57,046 nt of DNA, taken from Streptosporangiaceae bacterium (lineage in GTDB: Bacteria > Actinomycetota > Actinomycetes > Streptosporangiales > Streptosporangiaceae). A model generated the notes under the pieces. The model had not been told where the DNA came from. It did no database searches and saw only the letters and a program-made list of their open reading frames with translations. The translations under genes were made by a program, and so were the position numbers. Below, in pieces: positions 37,651 to 46,659 of the stretch. The stretch is taken from the NCBI GenBank assembly GCA_030037785.1, contig JASHQA010000179.1:1-57046 (forward strand), given 5' to 3'. Position 1 is the stretch's first letter, and every line of letters begins with the position of its first letter.

Positions 37651-38930
37651 CTGGACTCCAGAGTGACGCTCGAGAGACGACTAGGTGTCACGGTGCGAGG
37701 TGACCGGGTCAGCTGAGGGACCCGGCCGGTCGTCTGGTCCGCCGGCTCGGGATCGGCAACGATGACTCCGTCGATCGGATGACCGCCGGCTGCGGCGCGC
37801 GAGGCCACCATCGCTAGCTGCTCCGCCGTCACCGAGCCCGCCGCCACTCCGAGCAGCGTCGCGCTGGTTCTCGACGTGCGAGCGGTCTCCGAGTGCGGGC
37901 TGACAACGGACACGACGACCGTGAGCGCCGCGCCCGGTGACGGTCTCGCGACACCATCGTCGGCGGTGGCGAGCTGCAGACCTGGCCGCCGAGGCGGGTG
38001 GCCAGCAACGGCCGAGCGCAACGCGGCGGTATTGTCGGCGTGCGGTTGCGGACCGATGACCAGCGTCGTGGCGACGCCCTGGGCCGCCGCCGACGCGGCC
38101 AGCTGCGGGCCCAGAGCGAGAGCACGCCGATCAGAAGCCAGTGACAGAACGGTGACCGACAAGCCGCTCGGGCGAGGCGTTCGGTCCGATATCACCTCGC
38201 CGAGCCCGAGATAGTGCAGCGTGTTTCGGACCTTCCAGGCGAGCTCGACGTCGGGTTTGTAGTTGCCGATGAGACCAGCCCAGTTCGCGGCGCTTCTGGG
38301 CTGCCACACCGGAAGCGAGGCGAGTACCGGCGCACCGACGGCGTCCGCGATGTCGTCCCGACGCCACAGCCGGCGATCACCACGGAACTTGGCCAGCACG
38401 AAGAGCAGCCCTATCAGCGCTGCCAGGAGGGCACCGATGCCGCAGGCAGCGCCGAGCATGGCCGCTACCGGTGTGCTGGTTGCGTCACCGGCCGGCTGGA
38501 ACAGGTTCGCCGCTACCACCCCGCCGGCGCTGCCCTTGGTGTGCACGTAGGCCACGTAGCTGGCAGCCACCCGGTTGGCAGTGCGCTCTGCTGCTCGCGC
38601 GGTGTCGCCTGTCGCCTCGACCGACACGACGTTGGGAGTCACCTCGGTCACGTGCACGTGCCGGCGCAGCGCTGCCAGCGACTGGCCGGGGCCGGAGTTG
38701 CGCGACGCACCAGCGAGGACCGGGTCACTCCCCGCGATCACCACTTGAGTGGCGATGTCGTGCGTTGAGGTCGGCAGCACGACAAGCGCGCTACTCGAGT
38801 ACGTTGGCGGCTTGAGTGCGGTGTATCCGGCGCCCGCAATCAGGCCCAGGGCAGCCATCGCAGCCACCGGCAGCCAGTGCCGCCGCACGATGTGCCAGGA
38901 CCGCCTCAGGTCCAGCGCCCGCTCGCTCAA
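37647..38930 (-). CDS. Wzz/chain-length-determinant protein with vestigial kinase domain (copy 2)
   Basis: 427 residues. The N-terminal helix is WLPVAAMAALGLIAGAGYTALKPP, with the Pro-rich end typical of Wzz. A short extracytoplasmic part precedes a second helix (VAAMLGAACGIGALLAALIGLLFVLA) and a C-terminal cytoplasmic domain. The kinase-like strand reads SVTVLSLASDRRALALGPQLAASAAAQG, with no P-loop. It starts at 38930, overlapping the heparinase-like gene by 4 bp, and ends overlapping copy 1. Two successive Wzz-like proteins may form a mixed oligomer; this is inference. Confidence 0.82.
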   Translation of the reverse strand: MSERALDLRRSWHIVRRHWLPVAAMAALGLIAGAGYTALKPPTYSSSALVVLPTSTHDIATQVVIAGSDPVLAGASRNSGPGQSLAALRRHVHVTEVTPNVVSVEATGDTARAAERTANRVAASYVAYVHTKGSAGGVVAANLFQPAGDATSTPVAAMLGAACGIGALLAALIGLLFVLAKFRGDRRLWRRDDIADAVGAPVLASLPVWQPRSAANWAGLIGNYKPDVELAWKVRNTLHYLGLGEVISDRTPRPSGLSVTVLSLASDRRALALGPQLAASAAAQGVATTLVIGPQPHADNTAALRSAVAGHPPRRPGLQLATADDGVARPSPGAALTVVVSVVSPHSETARTSRTSATLLGVAAGSVTAEQLAMVASRAAAGGHPIDGVIVADPEPADQTTGRVPQLTRSPRTVTPSRLSSVTLESR

Positions 38931-41035
38931 CCAGTCCTCCCTGGATCATTCATCGCTTCCTGCCCGTCGGATATGACAGGGTGTTCGCCTTGCTGGCTGA
39001 CGGCAGCTGCCGCGGTCGCGGTGGCGTCGTGGAACTCCAGGCGCGTGGTCAGCAAGTGATCGGGCGTGGTGCGTCCGCGGCCAATCAGCGTGTACGCCGC
39101 CTGGCGGCTGCCGAGGCCAGCCGAGTACCAGCCCAGGATCGGGCTCGTTTCCCCTCGGTGCAGGCTCCAGCGCAGCGACGCCGGAAGCTCCATCCGCGCC
39201 GCACCAGCTCGCTCGGCGCCAGACCGAGACGGGGTAGGCCAGCGCAGCGTCGCGGTGCTGCCTGCCAGCCGCACCTCGACGTCCGGGCCGAGGTGGAAGG
39301 CGAGCCGGACGTGGTAACAGCCACCAGTGATCTCGTCGACGATGTCCACGGCCCGCGTTGCCCGGTCGAGCCGTACGCACCGTCGGTGCCAGGCCGGAGG
39401 GTCGAGCTTCTGGTACCCGTCGTGCTCGGCGGTCCACTCGACCGCGTCGCCAACATCACGGACTTCGATGACCCGGGCGCTCGCGTGCCGCAGCCACAGG
39501 AACGGGCCGCCTTCCCGGGACTGACTCGTGCCGTCGAGCTCAACGGTGTTATGCGCGATCGTCGAGCGGAAGTACGAACGCCACTCGTGCTCGCCGTGGT
39601 AGCAGTACGTGCCCGGATCTGCCAGGACGTCCACGCCGCCGTACCTGACCTCGGTCGACAGCGCGTCGGCATGCGCGTGGGCCGCGGTGCTGAGAAAGCC
39701 GTGCGGGCCACCGTCGCACCGGCACCAGATCTCTGGGTCGCGACCCCCGCCTCGCAGCAGCGTGACGCCGGCATCGGCGAAGTGCCAGGGCCGCTCGGTC
39801 GGCCTGCCGCCGACCTCGATCTTCATGGCCGACATCGCGCCGATGATCGAGCTTGCTGCGTCCGGCGTCGTGGCCGGCCACCAGTCAAGCCGGCCGAACA
39901 GCGCTCCGCCCAGGGCCAGCAAGGACGGCCAGCGATTGTCGGTCGGGGCGTCGAGCAGCAGGGCCCGGCCCTCGTCACCGTCACCCTGCCGAGGCGGCCG
40001 ACCTCGCTCGTCGAGCAGTGCGGCGCCGCTGTCGAGGGTCGCGCAGAGCCGCTGCCACACGGCCACGCTGAGCGGGTGGCCGGCCGCCGTTGCCTCGACG
40101 GCCGCCAGGATTCCGAGCTCCGCAACCAGCGAGTGATAACCCGACGCGAGCTCCCGACCGATCCCCGACGGAAACGTGTTGCGGATCAGCTCGCGCTCAA
40201 AGAGCCGGATCGCGGTCTGCCGCCACTGACCGCTACGGGCGAACCAGGGAAAGGCACAGCTCGCCACCAGCTGGCCTGCCGCCTCCGCGATGACATGGTT
40301 GTTGGCCGACGAGCCGCGGCTCTGGAAGGCCGCAAGGTACTGCTGGTGCCACCCGATCTGGCGCACCGCAAGCTCGCTGCGCTCGAAGTGATCGGGCACG
40401 TCAGGCCACTCGTCGAGGAGCCGCCGTATCCAGGTGAAGCTGACCAGGCGGAGACCTACCTCGATGCCGCTCGTCCAGTGCACGCCGGACAGGAACGGGT
40501 TGGCCCGCCACCACGACTCGAGCTGGTCGACAGCGCGCCGCGCGTACGCTTCGTCATGAGTGAGGAACCAGGCTGCCGCCAGCAACGTCAGGTGCTGCAG
40601 CCGAGACAGCTCCCAGACCTGCTTGATGTTGCCGGTCTCAGCCTCCGAGCGGTGGTTGATCCTGAAGGCGTAGCCGTTCGCCGGAGCGTGGCGGCCAGTG
40701 ACGGGATCGGCGAACCAGTCGGGCACCCGAAGGTCAGTCCGAGCGACCCCCATGACCTGCCAGCGCCCCTGCATGAGCTCGTCGGCGGCGGCCACCACCG
40801 ACTCCCTGGCGGGCGCCGGCACCACCGCGGCTATCCCGGGCGGCAGCACGGCCGTGAACCGGCGGTCCGGAGGCTGGGCGCGCACGGACTCGGCCAGCTC
40901 GTCGCGTCGCACCCGGCGACCAGACCAGAGCAGCTGCCGTGCCCTGTCGCGGCCGCGCCAGATCAGCTCGGCGCCCGACATCCGGCTGACACGGCGCGCG
41001 TACCAGCCGAAGCGCGAGGTGTCCAGAACGCTCAT
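38927..41035 (-). CDS. heparinase II/III family protein
   Basis: 702 residues. An N-terminal (alpha/alpha) toroid-like domain has WELSRLQHLTLLAAAWFLT, WTSGIEVGLRLVSFTWI and SSANNHVIAEAAGQLVASCAFP. The last of these carries the NNH that in lyases contributes catalytic Asn/His. The C-terminal beta-sandwich (AAHAHADALSTEVRYGGVDVLADPGTYCYHG) carries the HAHAD/DPGT signature of the Hepar_II_III domain. Family members cleave uronic-acid polysaccharides; in assembly loci they are thought to edit or clear polymer. There is no signal peptide, so the location is unclear. It overlaps both neighbours by 4 bp. Confidence 0.88.
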   Translation of the reverse strand: MSVLDTSRFGWYARRVSRMSGAELIWRGRDRARQLLWSGRRVRRDELAESVRAQPPDRRFTAVLPPGIAAVVPAPARESVVAAADELMQGRWQVMGVARTDLRVPDWFADPVTGRHAPANGYAFRINHRSEAETGNIKQVWELSRLQHLTLLAAAWFLTHDEAYARRAVDQLESWWRANPFLSGVHWTSGIEVGLRLVSFTWIRRLLDEWPDVPDHFERSELAVRQIGWHQQYLAAFQSRGSSANNHVIAEAAGQLVASCAFPWFARSGQWRQTAIRLFERELIRNTFPSGIGRELASGYHSLVAELGILAAVEATAAGHPLSVAVWQRLCATLDSGAALLDERGRPPRQGDGDEGRALLLDAPTDNRWPSLLALGGALFGRLDWWPATTPDAASSIIGAMSAMKIEVGGRPTERPWHFADAGVTLLRGGGRDPEIWCRCDGGPHGFLSTAAHAHADALSTEVRYGGVDVLADPGTYCYHGEHEWRSYFRSTIAHNTVELDGTSQSREGGPFLWLRHASARVIEVRDVGDAVEWTAEHDGYQKLDPPAWHRRCVRLDRATRAVDIVDEITGGCYHVRLAFHLGPDVEVRLAGSTATLRWPTPSRSGAERAGAARMELPASLRWSLHRGETSPILGWYSAGLGSRQAAYTLIGRGRTTPDHLLTTRLEFHDATATAAAAVSQQGEHPVISDGQEAMNDPGRTG

Positions 41036-43194
41036 ACGCGCTCCGGGGCGCCGCTGGCCAGGCTCGCGCGCACCGCGAGTGTCGCTCGCGTGGTGGCAAC
41101 CAGCGACTCAAGGGAAATCGGCATCGCGCTGTCCTTGCGGCACGCCTCGACGAACCGCGCGACCTGCTCCTGCTGGCCTTTGCCATGACCACGGGACCGC
41201 AGCTGGTGGCGCCGCCGGCCAGTCCAGACCACAGCTCGCCGGAAGTTGTCGAGCCGCGCGTTCCTGCCACCGGCAGCGGCATCCAGGATCTCCTTGGGAT
41301 GCGTCGGACTCCCGCCGGTCAGGTAACTGATCACGCTGGTGCTGCCGTTGCCAAACGTCACGACCGCCTGGACGTCGTGCTCGGATGAACCCCTGGTTGC
41401 GTACACCTCGACGGGCAGGCTCTCCGTCCACCAGCTGAGCGTGTCGATGAAGTGACCGCCCTCGCCGGTGAAGCGCGAGCCCTCGAGCCCGGCGTCGAGG
41501 TACCAGCTGCCGGCCTCCAGTCGCCCGGCGTTGACCAGGTATCGGCTCGTGGACAGCCCGCCCGCCACGCCAAACGCCGTCCTCAGCTCGCTCAGCAGCG
41601 GCGCGAAGCGACGGTTGAAGCCGACCATCAGGCGGTCGTTACCGCTCTCGTGGACGACCTCGATGACGCGCTGCAGCTCCTCGTCAGTGAGCGCCAGTGG
41701 CTTCTCGACGAAGACCGCCCGCCCGGTCCGCAGCGCTCGGCAGACGAAGTCAGCGTGGTTGTGGTGCCGCGTCGCAATGAAGATCACGTCAAGCGACGAG
41801 TCGTCGAATACAGCCTCGGCGGTGGTCGACGCGGTCGCGAAGCCGAAGCGGCGCTGAGAATTGACCGCCGACAGCGAGCGCGTCGTCGCCACGTGACGCA
41901 GCTCCACGCCGCCGAGCCTGGCCAGGTATGGCAGCAGCATGGCTGACGCGTAGTTGCCGGCACCGATGAAGCCGACCGCCACCCGGTCGCGCGGCGCCGA
42001 CCGCGCCGGGCGACTGACCTGGGCGCTGGTCGCCGCCGTGGGCTGAGGGCCGGGCTGGGCAGGAGCCGGGTACTCCAGCAGGACAGCGACTCCGGACAGC
42101 GCCCCAGCGGCCAGCTCTTCGTAGGCAGTGGCAGCGCTGGTCATCGGGTAGACGGCCGAGATCAGCGAGCCGACCTCGACGTCGTCGTGCGCCAGCAGGT
42201 CGAGGAAACAGGCCAGGTTCCGCCGCTCGGTCCACCGCACGTAGCCTGCCGGGTAGTCACGTCCGCCCAGCTCATAACCGTCGTCGTAGCGACCGGGGCC
42301 GTAGGAGCGGGAGAAGCGGACGTCAAGTTCCTTCTCGTAGTAGGCGTTCCACGGCAGGTCGAGCCGGGTTTTGCCGATATCGACGACCCTGGCCCGGTCT
42401 CTGGCGAGTCGGGCCGCCGCCTCGGTGGGGCCGTTGGATGACCCGCCAGCGGCGAGCAGAACGTGGTCGGCGCCGCGGCCCTGGGTGAGCTCGCCGAGCG
42501 CCGCCGCCACAGCCGCGAGTCCCTCCTCGGTGGGCGCGGCGCACAGCACGGCTCCCGCCCGCTCCGCGAGCCGACAGCGGTCGTCGACCACATCGAGGCC
42601 GACGACGCGCACGCCGGCCGCGATCAGCAGGCGAACGACCAGCTGTCCGACCAGACCGAGGCCGATGACACAGGCTGTGTCGCCGAGCTGCGCCTCGGTC
42701 CGGCGCACACCGTGCATGGCGATCGCGCCGACGGTCGCAAAAGCGGCGTGCTCCGGGGAGACTCCCGTGGGTACGGGAACGCACAGGTTGACCGGGATCC
42801 AGTTGTACTCGGCGTGCAGCGCGTGCTCGTTACCGGCAGCGGCCACAAGCTGGCCGAGGTGGAACTCTTCGGCCCCCCGGCCAACCTCGGCCACCACGCC
42901 ACACAACGAGTACCCGAGCGGCGTGTAGGAGTCGAGCCGCGTCATCACCTTCTTGTAGGTGGACACGACGCCTTGCTGGGCGACCGAGTCGAGCACTGTC
43001 CGCACCTGGTCAGGACGCGCTCGGGCCTTCCCGATCACTGACAGGTTCGCCTCGGCCACCTTCATCATCTCGGTGCCCGTAGAGATCAGCGAGAACAGCG
43101 ACCGCACCAGGACACCGCCAGGCCGGCACGCAGGGGCTGGCGCGTCCAGCACCGTGAGCTCCCCGGACTTGTAGTTCTGCGCTACTTGCTTCAT
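41032..43194 (-). CDS. bi-domain oxidoreductase (MDR dehydrogenase plus Gfo/Idh/MocA)
   Basis: 720 residues. Residues 1-375 are a zinc-type medium-chain dehydrogenase (YTPLGYSLCGVVAEVG, then CVIGLGLVGQLVVRLL). After an Ala/Pro linker, residues 400-700 are a Gfo/Idh/MocA oxidoreductase (VAVGFIGAGNYASAMLLPYL, then GRAVFVEKPLALTDEEL with the EKP motif). This natural two-domain arrangement recurs beside heparinase-family and AsnB genes in polysaccharide loci. It may oxidise or epimerise a nucleotide-bound or lipid-linked sugar; the reaction is unproven. The stop overlaps the heparinase-like start; 43 bp separate it from asnB. Confidence 0.92.
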   Translation of the reverse strand: MKQVAQNYKSGELTVLDAPAPACRPGGVLVRSLFSLISTGTEMMKVAEANLSVIGKARARPDQVRTVLDSVAQQGVVSTYKKVMTRLDSYTPLGYSLCGVVAEVGRGAEEFHLGQLVAAAGNEHALHAEYNWIPVNLCVPVPTGVSPEHAAFATVGAIAMHGVRRTEAQLGDTACVIGLGLVGQLVVRLLIAAGVRVVGLDVVDDRCRLAERAGAVLCAAPTEEGLAAVAAALGELTQGRGADHVLLAAGGSSNGPTEAAARLARDRARVVDIGKTRLDLPWNAYYEKELDVRFSRSYGPGRYDDGYELGGRDYPAGYVRWTERRNLACFLDLLAHDDVEVGSLISAVYPMTSAATAYEELAAGALSGVAVLLEYPAPAQPGPQPTAATSAQVSRPARSAPRDRVAVGFIGAGNYASAMLLPYLARLGGVELRHVATTRSLSAVNSQRRFGFATASTTAEAVFDDSSLDVIFIATRHHNHADFVCRALRTGRAVFVEKPLALTDEELQRVIEVVHESGNDRLMVGFNRRFAPLLSELRTAFGVAGGLSTSRYLVNAGRLEAGSWYLDAGLEGSRFTGEGGHFIDTLSWWTESLPVEVYATRGSSEHDVQAVVTFGNGSTSVISYLTGGSPTHPKEILDAAAGGRNARLDNFRRAVVWTGRRRHQLRSRGHGKGQQEQVARFVEACRKDSAMPISLESLVATTRATLAVRASLASGAPERV

Positions 43195-43237
43195 CGCGTC
43201 TTCTGCTTCGGCTCTCGTCCCTCGCCGCGCCCGTGCC

Positions 43238-45151
43238 TCATCCGGCCACGCCGTGCGCCTGGGCGTTGCGGTACCAGAGCTCGAGGGTGAGCAGCTGCCA
43301 GATCTGCTTTGACCTGTCCTCGCGGCCAGCCCGGTCGTCGCTGATCAGTTGCATCAACCCGGTGCGCCGGATCATCCCGGACCGCACCAGCTCGCCGGCG
43401 ACGAGTACGTCGTTGATGACCTCGGTCAGATCGCGCCGTACCCAGGCCCGAAGCGGCGCGCTGAAGGAGGCCTTCGGCCTGCCGATGATCTCTGGCGGCA
43501 GCCAGCCGCGAGCGGCCTGCTTCAGCGCGACCTTGCCGTGGCCACGACGGATCTTCGCATCCCCCGGCAGCGCGAAGGCGGCCCGTGTCACCACCGGATC
43601 GACGAACGGCACGCGCACCTCTACGGAGGCGGCCATGCTCGCGCGGTCGGTGTAGGCGAGGTTGAGGCCAGGCAAGAACAGCCGCGTGTCCGCCAGGCAC
43701 ATCCGGTTTACCTCGTCGGACAGCACGTTGTCGTGGTACACGTCGGCGTGCTGGGCGAGCACCGCGCCGATGCAGTCAGCCAGGTCCGGGCTGACCAGGC
43801 CGGCAAGCTCGGCTCCGTCGTACAGCGTGTAGCTCCGCCGGAACCGTGGCTCCGCCGGAAGCTCGGCGAAGGTCAGGAAGCGCTTGGCCCAGCGCGCGTA
43901 GCGCAGCCCCCGGCCGCCCACGCTGACCGGAGCCCAGTCGACCACCCGGCGGCAGAACCCGCGGGCCGCGCCGGGCAGCCGGTCGTACTGGCCGGCCAGC
44001 CGGCACGCGATGTGCTTGCGATATCCGCCGAAGAGCTCGTCCGCCCCGATCCCAGACAGCATGACCTTGACACCGCGCTCTCGTGCGCTCTCGCACATGA
44101 GCAGCGTGTTGATCGCGGCCGGATCACCGACCGGCTCGTCCAGCACATCGACGACGCGCGGCAGCATCTGCACGACGTCTGGGGAGATCTCGATCTCGTG
44201 CAGCCTGATGCCATCGCGGCTCGCGACTTTGCGCGCGTATCCCGCGTCGTCAGGCATGGCCTCGAAGCGCTGATCTGCCGCCCGGAACGTGATCGTGTAC
44301 GCGTCGATCTCCTGGTTCGCTCGGTGTGCCAGCACTGTCACGATGCTCGAGTCCAACCCGCCGGACAGGAAGCTCGAGATCGGCACGTCGGCAACGAGGT
44401 GCGCAGCGACCGAGTCCTCGATGACGTCCCCGAGGTCGGCGCGTGGCCCAGCCGCCGCGCTGGCCGCGACCTCAGCCACGTTCCAGTACTGCCGGATAGC
44501 CGGGCCCTGGCCCGGCCGGACGCACGCCCAGGATCCGGGCGGCAGCTTGGCCACCCCGTCAATGGCACAGAGCTGTTCGGGCAGCCAGTAATAGAGCATC
44601 GACGCGATCAGCGCGCCGGGCTGGACTCGCAGCTCGGCGCCCAGGGCTGCGACGAGGGCCTTGAGCTCTGAAGCGAACACCAGCCCGTCGCCGCGGGGCA
44701 GGTAGTACAGCGGCTTGATTCCGAGCGGATCGCGGGCCAGGATCAGCTCTCCCGAGCGCCCGTCGAAGAGCGCGAACGCAAACATGCCGCGGAACCGGCC
44801 GAGCGCACCCGGCCCCCAGCTGCGCCAGGCCTCGAGCACCACCTCGGTGTCGGAGCGGGTCGTGAAGCGCACGCCCCGCGCCGTGAGCTCGGCCCGCAGC
44901 GCACGGTAGTTGTACAGCTCACCGTTGTAGACGATCGTCAGGCCGTCCTTGGACTGCGGCTGGTTAGCTGCTGGGCTCAGATCGATGATCGACAGCCGCC
45001 GGAAGCCGAACTGCACGCCGACGCCGTCAGCGTCAGCGTCAGAACTCCAGAACCCGGCTGCGTCCGGCCCGCGGTGCGCTATCCGGTCGGTCATGATGTC
45101 GACGAGCTTTCGTCCGTCTGCCTGCTGATAGCAGCCCGCTATCCCGCACAC
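43238..45151 (-). CDS. asnB: glutamine-hydrolysing asparagine synthase-like amidotransferase
   Basis: 637 residues. Start GTG 45151 gives VCGIAGCYQQ, so after Met removal the N-terminal Cys is the glutaminase nucleophile. RLSIIDLSPAANQPQ and IVYNGELYNY are class II GATase motifs. The synthetase domain has the PP-loop SFLSGGLDSSIV, and LSGIGADELFGGY further on. In polysaccharide loci such proteins probably amidate a uronic acid or similar carboxyl group rather than make asparagine. It starts 1 nt after the GT4 stop (TAGcGTG), so coupling is likely. The track's longer ORF is an artefact. Confidence 0.93.
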   Translation of the reverse strand: MCGIAGCYQQADGRKLVDIMTDRIAHRGPDAAGFWSSDADADGVGVQFGFRRLSIIDLSPAANQPQSKDGLTIVYNGELYNYRALRAELTARGVRFTTRSDTEVVLEAWRSWGPGALGRFRGMFAFALFDGRSGELILARDPLGIKPLYYLPRGDGLVFASELKALVAALGAELRVQPGALIASMLYYWLPEQLCAIDGVAKLPPGSWACVRPGQGPAIRQYWNVAEVAASAAAGPRADLGDVIEDSVAAHLVADVPISSFLSGGLDSSIVTVLAHRANQEIDAYTITFRAADQRFEAMPDDAGYARKVASRDGIRLHEIEISPDVVQMLPRVVDVLDEPVGDPAAINTLLMCESARERGVKVMLSGIGADELFGGYRKHIACRLAGQYDRLPGAARGFCRRVVDWAPVSVGGRGLRYARWAKRFLTFAELPAEPRFRRSYTLYDGAELAGLVSPDLADCIGAVLAQHADVYHDNVLSDEVNRMCLADTRLFLPGLNLAYTDRASMAASVEVRVPFVDPVVTRAAFALPGDAKIRRGHGKVALKQAARGWLPPEIIGRPKASFSAPLRAWVRRDLTEVINDVLVAGELVRSGMIRRTGLMQLISDDRAGREDRSKQIWQLLTLELWYRNAQAHGVAG

Positions 45152-45152
45152 G

Positions 45153-46364
45153 CTAGGTCCCTGCCCGCGTGCCAGGCCGAGCAGCGCTGAGTACCTGCGC
45201 GTAGACGCCCAGGTACGCGCGCTGCTGGTGGTTCCAGGCGAGCTCCTGCTCGACCCGCACCCGGCCGGCCTTGCCAAGCCTCGCCCGCCCTGGCTCGTCG
45301 TCGAGCAGCTCGACGATCGCCGTCGCGTACTCGCGCACGTCGTTGGGCCTGACGTATACGGCCGCCGGGCCGGCCGAGACCCGCGTCTCGCGCAGATCGA
45401 AGGCCACGACCGGGAGCTCAAAGGCCATGTACTCCATCGTCTTGTTCATGGTCGACACGTCGTTGAGCGGATTCTTGGGATCGGGCGACAGGCCGATGTC
45501 CGCGGTGGAAAGGATCGCTCTGACTTGCTCGTCCGGTATCCGACCGGTGAACTCCACGTGCCCGGTGAGGCCGAGGTCGTTCCGCAGCGCTACCAGGTCG
45601 TCGTAGCAATCACCGGAGCCGATCAGCGTGAACGCGATGTCGTCTCGGCCGAGCTCGTGCACCACGATCGCCGCGGCCCTGACGACGATGTCGACGCCAT
45701 CCTGCGGACCCATGACGCCGATGTACGCGGCCAGGTACCGGCGTCCTCTGCGGAGCGGAGGGCTGGGCTCGACGGTGGTCAGCCGACTCGGGTCCGGTCC
45801 GGTCCGCACGACCGTGACCTCCGCCGCGGACTTGCCGCCGCGCGTCAGGGCGATGTCCCGATACGACTCGTTCGTCGCGATCACGTGCCGAGCGGTGCGG
45901 TGCGTCCGGCGCTCCAGGAACAGCAGCGCGCGCAAGGGCGGGCCGGTGTGACCGGGAAACCGTGACTGATAGAGCTCCGGGCACAGGTCGTGATGGTCGA
46001 ACACGAACACGGTGCCATCGATGGCTCGCAACAGCAGGGCGAGGGGCCAGAAGATATCGGGCGGATTGCAGGCCTGCATGACGTCGAACCGGCCGCTGCG
46101 TCGGGCCCTGAGCGTCAGCCAGACGGTGACAAGAAACGAGTAGACGTACTCGACCACGAAGCTGGCCTTGCTGCCGCCCGGCGCGTACGGCCGGTACTTG
46201 TACACCTGTACTGAGTCGATGACCGCGTAGCCAGGATCACCCTTGCCCTTGGGGCACACCACCACAACCTCGTGGCCGGCCGACAGCAGGGCCTTGCACT
46301 CGAGCCAGACTCGCCGGTCGAAAGGAACGGGCAAGTTCTGCACGACGATCAAGATGCGGCTCAC
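45153..46364 (-). CDS. family 4 glycosyltransferase (WbuB-like)
   Basis: About 403 residues. The N-terminal domain is RILIVVQNLPVPFDRRVWLECKALLSAGHEVVVVCP, with DVMQACNPPDIFW and FDHHDLCPELYQSRF. The C-terminal domain has AAYIGVMGPQDGVDIVV, LIGSGDCYDDL and LNDVSTMNKTMEYMAFELPVVAFDL, the donor-binding region. It resembles WbuB/WbpH-type GT4 enzymes acting on N-acetylated sugars. GTG 46364 has GAGGGGG 7 nt upstream; the track's TTG at 46370 sits inside that site. It is the first gene of the six-gene minus-strand operon down to the beta-helix protein. Confidence 0.92.
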   Translation of the reverse strand: MSRILIVVQNLPVPFDRRVWLECKALLSAGHEVVVVCPKGKGDPGYAVIDSVQVYKYRPYAPGGSKASFVVEYVYSFLVTVWLTLRARRSGRFDVMQACNPPDIFWPLALLLRAIDGTVFVFDHHDLCPELYQSRFPGHTGPPLRALLFLERRTHRTARHVIATNESYRDIALTRGGKSAAEVTVVRTGPDPSRLTTVEPSPPLRRGRRYLAAYIGVMGPQDGVDIVVRAAAIVVHELGRDDIAFTLIGSGDCYDDLVALRNDLGLTGHVEFTGRIPDEQVRAILSTADIGLSPDPKNPLNDVSTMNKTMEYMAFELPVVAFDLRETRVSAGPAAVYVRPNDVREYATAIVELLDDEPGRARLGKAGRVRVEQELAWNHQQRAYLGVYAQVLSAARPGTRAGT

Positions 46365-46659
46365 CGCCAAGCCCCCTCCCGCATCCTTGGCACCGCCGTG
46401 ACATCTCCTGTCGGTCAGGTGCCAGCACGGCGCACGCGCCGAGCGGCCGACAGCGCGCTGCGCAGCCGTCGGTGATCACCTGAACGCCGAGCGAGTCGCC
46501 GTGATACCGAACCGGCGCAGTGGCGCCGACTCGGCGGCCCAGCGCAGCCGTGACCGCTCCGCGTGCGTCTCGGGGTGTATCAGGCGCCAGCCGGTCAGGT
46601 TCTTCAGTAGTGCGGCCGATTGTGGCGGCGGCAACGGTGGCCGAATTGGGGAGCAGCCC
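46365..46659. other. divergent promoter region of the island's right part
   Basis: 295 bp between the GT4 and SDR genes. It should hold both promoters. GGTGTATCAGG at 46574-46584 repeats the right arm of the palindrome at 30461-30486; no clear left arm is nearby. The open frames through it are shadows. Confidence 0.45.

Noticed and set aside
43238-45421. 727-aa AsnB with N-terminal extension
   Set aside because: The extra 90 codons overlap the GT4 gene; a class II amidotransferase needs Cys right after the start, as at 45151.
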